Source: Omphiscola glabra
Taxonomy: Eukaryota; Mollusca; Gastropoda; Lymnaeidae
Assembly: GCA_964017045.1 (NCBI GenBank)
Contig: OZ024810.1
Span: forward strand, 7,247,562-7,311,561
DNA: 64,000 nt
Reading direction: 5' to 3'
Positions within the stretch are counted from its first letter, which is position 1, and every line of letters starts with the position of its first letter. Both the position numbers and the translations under genes were made by a program. Shown piece by piece: positions 56,060 through 64,000 of the stretch. The notes beneath the pieces are model-generated. The model saw nothing but the letters and a program-made list of their open reading frames with translations, was not told the origin of the DNA and searched no databases.

Positions 56060-56471
56060 GGGGCTGTCCATTAATTATGTCAACAAATTTTTGGCGATTT
56101 TTACCTCCCCCCCTCCCCCTTGTCAACAACTTGTCAAACTTCCAGAGACCCCCCCCTATAAAATTACGTCAACATTTGATTAACCCCCCCCCCCCCCCCA
56201 GAAAAAAAAAATTAAGATAAAATGGGGAAAAAAACAACAATATTTTAAATAGACTAGTTTACAACTACAACAAAAAAGTGAATAAAAGTAAAATGTTTAG
56301 AAAAAAAAGTTTAATAAATTTTAAATTATGAAATTTAATTTATTAAAAAAAGTAACATTGTTGACGTCAACTTTTCTTGACCTCCCCCCCCCTCCCCCTT
56401 GTCAACAATTGTCAAAAATTTTCAGACCCCCCCTCCCCCCTATTGTTTTGACATAATTAATGGACAGCCCC
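56060..56471. mobile_element. PIF/Harbinger-like MITE, 412 bp
   Basis: Perfect 24-bp terminal inverted repeats beginning GGGGCTGTCCATTAATTATG on the left and ending with the reverse complement on the right. The trinucleotide TAA directly flanks both ends, matching the 3-bp target duplication of PIF/Harbinger elements. Inside the ends, a CCCCTCCCCCTTGTCAACAA-like block occurs twice in the same orientation (about 56,110 and 56,388). There is no coding capacity. Confidence 0.82.
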
Positions 56472-56499
56472 TAACGGAAGGGGGATACATATTATATCT
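56472..56499. other. Short junction
   Basis: Twenty-eight bases between the MITE and the 17-bp array. Confidence 0.6.
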
Positions 56500-56706
56500 G
56501 TTGATGGTAATACAATGGTGATGGTAATACAATGGTGATGGTAATACAATGGTGATGGTAATACAGTGGTGATGGTAATACAGTAGTGATGGTAATACAG
56601 TAGTGATGGTAATACAGTAGTGATGGTAATACAATGGTGATGGTAATACAATGGTGATGGTAATACAATGGTGATGGTAATACAATGGTGATGGTAATAC
56701 AGTAGT
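56500..56706. repeat. 17-bp minisatellite, about 12 copies
   Basis: ACAATGGTGATGGTAAT, with ACAGTAGTG variants clustered in the centre. Confidence 0.94.
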
Positions 56707-57312
56707 GAGTGTTATCTAAGTCTATAACATAACAGTCACTGCCTCTTTAAGACATCATCAATGAAGTCAGATGAATTACCGAAACAATTATCGACAATTA
56801 CTTTATAAGTAGGCCCCTTTATTACAATAAGATCGAATTCACATGATACATAAATAACTTCACTTATAACATAGGATAGCCATAGATATATATGTGTTCA
56901 CTTCTGTGTTCATTAACTATATTTACTACTGTCCTCAAAATGATCAAACACTTTAATATAGCACACACTCATAGCACGACCTCTTAAAATGGCTGCCTAC
57001 ACACGTCTGTTATATCTCTACAGTTGTTGCCTCTCAATTGATTCTATCCAACATCAAAGTAGCAGACACAGAGTTATGCTGCTAATGGTTCTCATTCGCT
57101 CAAGTCTTCTGGACTGTCCTCATTTGAAAATATCGAAACGAAAGAAAACGAAATAATCTGATTTGAAAACTAAGAACCTAATGTAAGGAGGAGAGGGAGA
57201 GATGGATAAAGGGATAAGAAGAAGAAATGTCGAAAGAATGAAAGTCATTCGTGAAAGTGACCGTGGGATTCAATCCCCTGCGGCATGATGTCTCGGACAG
57301 GGGCCTAATAGA
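56707..57312. other. Unannotated spacer
   Basis: No gene, RNA or mobile element was recognised. Confidence 0.45.
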
Positions 57313-58954
57313 TTGTTTAGTGTGGTGATGAGGAGACGTGATGGGCTGGGGGCTGGGTGTGTGAATAGCAACACGGTGTTTAGTGTGGTGATGAGGAGAC
57401 GTCGTGATGGGGTGGGTGTGTGAATAGCAACACGGTGTTTAGTGTGGTGATGAGGAGACGTCGTGATGGGCTGGGGGCTGGGTGTGTGAATAGCAACACG
57501 GTGTTTAGTGTGGTGATGAGGAGACGTCGTGATGGGCTGGGTGTGTGAATAGCAACACGGTGTTTAGTGTGGTGATGAGGAGACGTCGTGATGGGCTGGG
57601 GGCTGGGTGTGTGAATAGCAACACGGTGTTTAGTGTGGTGATGAGGAGACGTCGTGATGGGCTGGGTGTGTGAATAGCAACACGGTGTTTAGTGTGGTGA
57701 TGAGGAGACGTCGTGATTGGCTGGGTGTGTGAATAGCAACACGGTGTTTAGTGTGGTGATGAGGAGACGTCGTGATGGGCTGGGGGCTGGGTGTGTGAAT
57801 AGCAACACGGTGTTTAGTGTGGTGATGAGGAGACGTCGTGATGGGCTGGGTGTGTGAATAGCAACACGGTGTTTAGTGTGGTGATGAGGAGACGTCGTGA
57901 TTGGCTGGGTGTGTGAATAGCAACACGGTGTTTAGTGTGGTGATGAGGAGACGTCGTGATGGGCTGGGGGCTGGGTGTGTGAATAGCAACACGGTGTTTA
58001 GTGTGGTGATGAGGAGACGTCGTGATGGGCTGGGTGTGTGAATAGCAACACGGTGTTTAGTGTGGTGATGAGGAGACGTCGTGATGGGCTGGGTGTGTGA
58101 ATAGCAACACGGTGTTTAGTGCGGTGATGAGGAGACGTCGTGATTGGCTGGGTGTGTGAATAGCAACACGGTGTTAAGGGTGGTGATGAGGAGACGTCGT
58201 GATTGGTTGGGCGTGTGAATAGCAACACGCTGTTTAGTGTGGTGATGAGGAGACGTCGTGATTGGCTGGGTGTGTGAAAAGCAACACGGTGTTTAGTGTG
58301 GTGATGAGGAGACGTCGTTATTGGCTGGGTGTGTGAAAAGCAACACGGTGTTTAGTGTGGTGATGAGGAGACGTCGTGATTGGCTGGGCGTGTGAAAAGC
58401 AACACGGTGTTTAGTGTGGTGATGAGGAGACGTCGTGATTGGCTGGGCGTGTGAATAGCAACACGCTGTTTAGTGTGGTGATGAGGAGACGTCGTGATTG
58501 GCTGGGTGTGTGAAAAGCAACACGGTGTTTAGTGTGGTGATGAGGAGACGTCGTGATTGGCTGGGCGTGTGAATAGCAACACGCTGTTTAGTGTGGTGAT
58601 GAGGAGACGTCGTGATTGGCTGGGTGTGTGAATATCAACACGGTGTTTAGTGTGGTGATGAGGAGACGTCGTGATGGGATGGGCGTGTGAATAGCAACAC
58701 GCTGTTTAGTGTGGTGATGAGGAGACGTCGTGATTGGCTGGGTGTGTGAATAGCAACACGGTGTTTAGTGTTGTGATGAGGAGACGTCGTGATGGGATGG
58801 GGGCTGGGTGTGTGAATAGCAACACGGTGTTTAGTGTTGTAATGCGGAGACGTTGTGATTGGCTGGGGCTGGGTGTGTAAATAGCAACACGGTGTTTAGT
58901 GTGGTGATGAGGAGACGTCCTGATAGGCTGGGGGCTGGGTGTGTGAATAGCAAC
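57313..58954. repeat. 59/67-bp satellite, about 27 copies
   Basis: Units contain TGTGAATAGCAACACGGTGT, TTAGTGTGGTGATGAGGAGA and CGTCGTGATGGGCTGGG. A long form carries an extra GGGCTGGG (8 bp). Long and short forms interleave in the left half; the short form with GATTGGCTGG dominates from about 58,120. Confidence 0.95.
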
Positions 58955-59594
58955 ACAGAATTGTGGGGTGGGTGTTCATGTATGATGGTTATTCTTGTAG
59001 GATGCTTGTTTGTCTAGTATTTTTGTTCTTGTAATACAGCTGTTCTTGTAGGATGGTGGTTCTTTTAGGATGGTTGTCTGGTAGATGTCGTGGTCAAGAA
59101 TGTAAACTGACCACATTGTTTTTATTATGTATTCACAGGACATTGAATGATAACTTTTTTTATTCTTCGCCATTACGGTCATGCCATTTATTGATTCCGT
59201 TTTAGATTTATTATACAATTTTTTCTTTGTACAGTCACATATAATACAAAACAGTTAGTCCACATTCTAGCAATACTTCACAGTAGTCCATAGTACAAAC
59301 ATAGCATAGCACCCTGAACAACATAGTACAACGTAGCACAGCACACAGTATCACAGTACATCATAGCATAGCACACATCATCGCTATTCAGCATTACATA
59401 GCGAACATCATATCATACAGTACATGAGAGTATGTCTTAGCATAGCACACAGTTTTTACTGTAATCATAGTACTATAACTAGATCAAAGTGCTGATGTTT
59501 GTCCTTCTTACGCTAAGAGGACAGAGGCTTGGTATCTAAGTTACCGTGGATTTGCGTTGTGCTTTCTTTTAAAGTAAGATAGAGTTGCTAAATG
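58955..59594. other. Spacer with weak repeats
   Basis: At 58,977-59,085, GTTCTTGTAGGATG-like words recur four or five times. At 59,290-59,460, CATAGCACA and CACAGTA words recur irregularly. No gene was recognised. Confidence 0.45.
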
Positions 59595-59872
59595 TCGTCA
59601 GCCTCTCTCTCTCTCTCAGACTCTCTCTTTCTCTCACTATCTCTCTTTCTCCATCTCCCTCAATCTCTCTCCCTCTATATCACTCCCTCTCTCTCTTTCT
59701 CACTCTCTCTCTCTCGTTGTCCCTCTCACTCTCACTCTCGCTCACTCTCTTTCTCACTCACTCTCTTTCTCACTCTCTCTCTTTCTCCCTCTCTCTTACA
59801 CTCTCACTCTCTCTCTTTCTCTCTTTCTCTATATCTCTCTTTCTCACTCTCTTCATTCTCTCTCTCTCTCGT
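59595..59872. repeat. CT-rich microsatellite
   Basis: Imperfect (CT)n with TTTCTC and CACTCTC interruptions. Leucine/serine-rich frames are simple-sequence artefacts. Confidence 0.93.
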
Positions 59873-60671
59873 CGCTTCTTATTTTGATACCATGGTAAGA
59901 TTAGGTAAAGACACTTGGACACTGTCTAAGATGCAGTAGATGACAGCAATGGATATCAAGTACGACCCTTACATGAGAAAACACCTTGTTTTCACATGTA
60001 ATGACATGTCTGCCTGACAAACACAGAGCTATCACCTGTTGGTGTCCCTCACATTGGCTCTTAACATTACTTATTCCTTACCCACCCCCCTAAAGTCTCT
60101 ATCAATTTAAACTCCATATCCCATAAAAGTCTCTATCCCCTTAAAGTCCTTATCCACATTAAGTCCATTTCCCTCTTAAGTCCATATCCACGTTATCACT
60201 TTAAACATCCTACTATTATTCATCATAACATCATTAAGTCTGAGGTCCTTATAAATCGAAATCATCCTCTCAAATAAATTATGTTCGAATCTCTTTTTTT
60301 TAAAAGTCTTTGGACGGCCTTAAGTTTCCCCAGATTTCTTTCATCGCCCCCCCCCCCCCCCACACACATTTATTTTACTAATAATAAAAGGGAGATGATT
60401 ATCCCCGATTTATTATTGTTGCCTTTATCCCCCCTGAGTTTCGTTTATCTCTTCGCTATTTTATTTTAATTTGGCGGATCAAGTTAAGGGAGAAGAGCGT
60501 TGCCATGGTAACTCTATATGTATGCCGTGTACTCGCTAACGCACTTTAATTTAATATCCTATATTTAAAAAAAAATGGTTCATTCTCCAAAACTAATTGG
60601 TTTACTTTTGTTTTGGGACAATTCAATGGAAAAGATTAGCCACCGTATGTTGGACGTATATGATTAGACCA
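59873..60671. other. Unannotated spacer
   Basis: At 60,092-60,200 the word AAAGTC(TC)TATCC recurs about five times. A C-run lies near 60,346-60,361. No gene was recognised. Confidence 0.45.
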
Positions 60672-61387
60672 GGCTTCAGTGTGAGACAGACAATGGCTTC
60701 CGTGTGAGACAGACAATGGCTTCAGTGTGAGACAGACAATGGCTTCAGTGTGAGACAGACAATGGCTTCAGTGTGAGACAGACAATGGCTTCCGTGTGAG
60801 ACAGACAATGGCTTCAGTGTGAGACAGACAATGGCTTCAGTGTGAGACAGACAATGGCTTCAGTGTGAGACAGACAATGGCTTCCGTGTGAGACAGACAA
60901 TGGCTTCAGTGTGAGACAGACAATGGCTTCAGTGTGAGACAGACAATGGCTTCAGTGTGAGACAGACAATGGCTTCAGTGTGAGACAGACAATGGCTTCA
61001 GTGTGAGACAGACAATGGCTTCAGTGTGAGACAGACAATGGCTTCAGTGTGAGACAGACAATGGCTTCAGTGTGAGACAGACAATTACTTCAGTGTGAGG
61101 CAGACAATGGCTTCAGTGTGAGACAAGCAATGGCTTCAGTGTGAGGCAGACAATGGCTTCAGTGTGAGACAGACAATGGCTTCAGTGTGAGACAGACAAT
61201 GGCTTCAGTGTGAGACAGACAATGGCTTCAGTGTGAGACAGACAATGGCTTCAGTGTGAGACAGACAATGGCTTCAGTGTGAGGCAGACAATGGCTTCAG
61301 TGTGAGACAGACAATGGCTTCAGTGTGAGACAGACAATGGCTTCAGTGTGAGACAGACAATGGCTTCAGTGTGAGACAGACAATGGC
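60672..61387. repeat. 23-bp satellite, about 31 copies
   Basis: Units contain GACAATGGCTTCAGTGTGAG followed by ACA. Variation is rare: TTCCGTG in about three copies on the left, and GAGGCAGAC or GACAAGCAA around 61,090-61,150. Confidence 0.96.
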
Positions 61388-61463
61388 TTCTTGTTGAATC
61401 TTTCTATTGTCTGGTGGATGGGAAGATCGAGTCATTATTTTATGGTTCAGCTGGACGAATAAG

Positions 61464-62045
61464 TTTAGAGTTGTCTGTCTGTTTGGAGAGTATGTTTAGA
61501 GTTGTCTCTCTGCTTCGAGAGTATGTTTAGATTTATATATCTGCTTGGAGAGTGTGCTTATAGTTAGCTATCTGCTTGGAGAGTATTTTAGAGTTATCTA
61601 TCTATATGGAGAGTATTATTAGAGTTATATATCTGCTTGGAGAGTATATATTTGCTTGGAGAGTATTTTAGAGTTATCTATCTGTTTGGAGAGTGTGTTT
61701 AGAGTTATATATCTGTTTGGAGAGTATTTTAGAGTTATCTATCTGCTTGGAGAGTATTTTAGAGTTATCTATCTGTTTGGAGTGTATATTTAGAGTTGTC
61801 TATCTGCTTGGAGAGTATGTTTCGAGTTGTCTATCTGCTTGGAGAGTATGTTTAGAGTTGTTATCTCTCTGCTTGGAGAGTACGTTTTGAGTTATCTATA
61901 TTTTTGAATAATATGTTTAGATTTATCTATCTGCTTGGAGAGTATGTTTAGAGTTTTCTATCTGCTTGGAGAGTATGTTTAGAGTTATCTATAATATGTT
62001 TGAATAATATGTTTAGAGTTATCTATCTGCTGGGAGAGTATGTTG
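61464..62045. repeat. Degenerate 31-bp minisatellite, about 18 copies
   Basis: Units resemble GTTTAGAGTTATCTATCTGC followed by TTGGAGAGTAT, with many substitutions and small indels. Confidence 0.9.
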
Positions 62046-62340
62046 TATTTGAGTGTGTGTGTGTTTTTGATGAAGATTGTGTGACATTTGATGACTAAAA
62101 CGTATCTTTGTTTCTACTGATGTATAATTTGTGTTTCGATCGACTCTTGATTGTTCAAAAAGTGGGGGATTGTTCATGTAGGTCTGATGGACTCTTGGTG
62201 CATGTGTCAACGGGGAATGATAGGCCCGTTTCTTCTCACTCTTTTTCTTTGTTCCTTTCACGTTGGGATTTTCAAATGTTTCCGTGTCTTTTGATTGCCA
62301 GCATGTCCAATTGTAATGCCTACATTAGCCAAACAAAGTG
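62046..62340. other. Unannotated spacer
   Basis: No feature was recognised apart from a short (GT)n at 62,053-62,064. Confidence 0.45.
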
Positions 62341-62420
62341 CAGTAGAACCTCGGATATCGAACGCAACCATTTCCTAGACTCCGTTCTTAAATCGAAACT
62401 TATCGATCTCAATTCAACCG
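62341..62420 (+). mobile_element. Possible Tc1/pogo-type terminal fragment
   Basis: CAGTAGAACCTCGGATATCG resembles the terminal repeats of Tigger/pogo-like elements. No matching right end and no TA duplication were found, so this is at best a truncated copy. Confidence 0.35.
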
Positions 62421-62675
62421 AAGTCAAAACTGCATTTTATCTGAATGAACAGCTTCTTTATGTCTTACAACACTATGAATTCACTTCTGGGTTGGTTGGG
62501 GGGGGGGGGGGGGAGAGTTTATTCAACTAGCCTCTACTCGCTTTACAGTTTTAAGCTTCGGTTCTTGTACTCTGTGATTTGACCAACAAATCTCTGTACA
62601 ACTTCTGCCTTTAATAAGTAGGTACTATGTATGTATATCTTGTTTATGTCCTTTCAGGTGTAGTGTAGTTTGGGG
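62421..62675. other. Spacer with poly(G) run
   Basis: A G-run lies near 62,498-62,512. No other feature was recognised. Confidence 0.5.
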
Positions 62676-63190
62676 CAGTACCTTTTACAGTGTCTAGTAC
62701 CTGCTAAACTGTCTGGTTCAGCTCTTGGACTGTGTCTGGTACAGTGTCTAGTACCTGCTTAACTGTCTGGTTCAGCGCTTGGACTATGTCTGGTACAGTG
62801 TCTAGTACCTGCTAAACTGTCTGGTTCAGCGCTTGGACTGTGTCTGGTACAGTGCCTGCTAGTGTTGGATACAATATTTTATGCAATACTAGCTACACTG
62901 TCCAACTCGGCGCTTACACAGTATCAGGTACATAATCAAGTACAGTTTCAGGTACATCATCAGTTAGTGTCAGGTACAGCATCATGTACAGTGTCTGGTG
63001 CATCATCAGGTACAGTGTCAGGTACAGTATCAAGTACAGTGTCCGGTACAGTATCAGGTACAGTATCTGGTCCAGTGCCTGGTATAGTGTATAGTACACT
63101 ATCTGAAATATTATCTGGAACAGTGTCTTGTACAAAGGTTTGGCACTGTGCTTGGTACATCACCTTGTATACAATCTGGTACAGTAATTG
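62676..63190. repeat. Two-part minisatellite: about 72 bp x3, then about 15 bp degenerate
   Basis: The left part holds three copies containing ACAGTGTCTAGTACCTGCT and AACTGTCTGGTTCAGC. The right part (from about 62,920) is a degenerate repeat of GTGTCAGGTACAGT-like words. Both share the words TGTCTGGTACAGTG / GTCAGGTACAGT, so one may derive from the other. Confidence 0.85.
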
Positions 63191-63639
63191 GTAACTCGCG
63201 TCCTACTGTTCAGGTACTGTCTCTTTCCGATGGACAGATTCAAGAATGAACATTTGTAATTGAAGTCTTCTTTTAACAATGTCTGTATTAAATGTATGTC
63301 CTGGCAATGCTTCTTTAGATCTATTTTCTGGGTGAATATGTTTACATTTAGCCTGCTGTGGAACTCTTCTCTATCTGACAAATAGACTATCGTGCTCGAA
63401 TGTTGCAATGTTAAACAATGACCCGATGGGAAACTTAAGTAAATCTTTTGTTGCTCACCCGTGGACTACAGTGCTCGAATGTTGCATGCCATGTTAAACA
63501 ATAGCTCGGCTGCATGACCACGCCCCGGCGCCATGACCACGCCCCGGCGCCAGACCGTGCTCTTGAGCTCACACAAGGAAGTCATTAATATTTCAAGTTC
63601 TTCAACTGTTTAGTAGGGTTAACACTCGTAAGGGGGGAG
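63191..63639. other. Spacer with two short duplications
   Basis: GTGCTCGAATGTTGCA occurs at about 63,389 and 63,471, each followed by ATGTTAAACAAT, a diverged direct duplication. ATGACCACGCCCCGGCGCC occurs twice in tandem at about 63,513-63,552. No gene was recognised. Confidence 0.6.
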
Positions 63640-64000
63640 ATAGGTGGGTTATGTAAGGCAGAGAGAAGTGGCTTATGTAAGGGAGAGAGAGAGGTTGGTC
63701 ATGTTAGGGGGGAGATGGGTGGGTTATGTAAGGCAGAGAGAAGTGGCTTATGTAAGGGAGAGAGAGAGGTTGGTCAAGGCAGGGGGGAGCCAGGTGGGTT
63801 ATGTAAGGCAGAGAGAAGTGGCTAATATAAGGGAGAGAGAGAGAGGTTGGTCATGGAAGGGGGGAGCCAGGTGGGTTATGTAAGGCAGAGAGAAGTGGCT
63901 AATGTAAAGGAGAGAGAGAGAGGTTGGTCATGGAAGGGGGGAGCCAGGTGGGTTATGTAAGGCAGAGAGAAGTGGCTAATGTAAGGGAGAGAGAGAGGTT
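63640..64000. repeat. 75- to 77-bp satellite, 5 copies, runs off the window
   Basis: GGGTTATGTAAGGCAGAGAG starts copies at 63,646, 63,721, 63,796, 63,873 and 63,950. Each ends with a GAGAGAGAGAGGTTGGTCA block whose GA length varies, which explains the 75- and 77-bp periods. The array continues past the end of the window. Confidence 0.93.

Noticed and set aside
1..64000. Telomeric repeats, rRNA or tRNA genes
   Set aside because: No TTAGGG-type array, conserved rRNA segments or tRNA box A/box B pairs were seen on either strand by eye.

Overview
The window looks like animal nuclear DNA with no host gene that I can support. There is no operon-like packing, rRNA or tRNA, and I saw no convincing spliced gene. 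What is recognisable is eukaryotic: LINE retrotransposons with endonuclease and reverse transcriptase, hAT DNA transposons with 8-bp target duplications, a Helitron, a PIF/Harbinger-like MITE, and an exceptional load of minisatellites. The repertoire fits an invertebrate. A lophotrochozoan such as a mollusc is my guess, but nothing in the window proves the clade.

Layout. 1-2,010: sparse sequence with three short arrays. 2,011-9,566: three large arrays almost back to back, with 10-bp, 27-bp and 21-bp units. 9,790-11,500: a 47-bp array split by a hAT element that still encodes the transposase C-terminus. 11,500-18,560: mostly unannotated sequence with two small inverted-repeat elements, several minisatellites and one array that reverses orientation. 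18,560-19,663: a compound GATA/GACA tract, followed directly by a non-autonomous Helitron (19,711-20,492) and a 1.4-kb hAT element (21,150-22,564). 22,884-31,440: many 16- to 55-bp arrays around a broken LINE (24,235-25,530). 32,455-44,372: the densest array belt (30, 16, 30, about 22, 51 and 16 bp units) with a small hAT MITE at 35,732-36,149. 45,731-49,495: two LINEs joined head to head; the minus-strand one keeps an uninterrupted frame of about 930 codons. 49,500-64,000: further arrays (39, 25, 35, 22, 17, 59/67, 23, 31 and about 76 bp) and one Harbinger-like MITE.

By adding my own coordinates, tandem arrays cover roughly 27 kb, about two-fifths of the window. Most long open frames here, often on both strands, arise because the repeat unit contains no stop codon. 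They are not evidence of genes. The only well-preserved protein-coding sequence is the LINE open reading frame.

The most informative points are: (i) a decamer array keeping 10-bp phase for 464 units with no indel; (ii) a hAT insertion whose exact empty site can be reconstructed because it sits in a 47-bp repeat; (iii) the head-to-head LINE pair, each with a 3' stem-loop before a (TAA)n tail, inside 27-bp direct repeats; (iv) higher-order repeats of 240, 714 and 770 bp; and (v) an apparent excess of the word TGAC/GTCA among otherwise unrelated repeat units. I found no convincing new multi-gene system.
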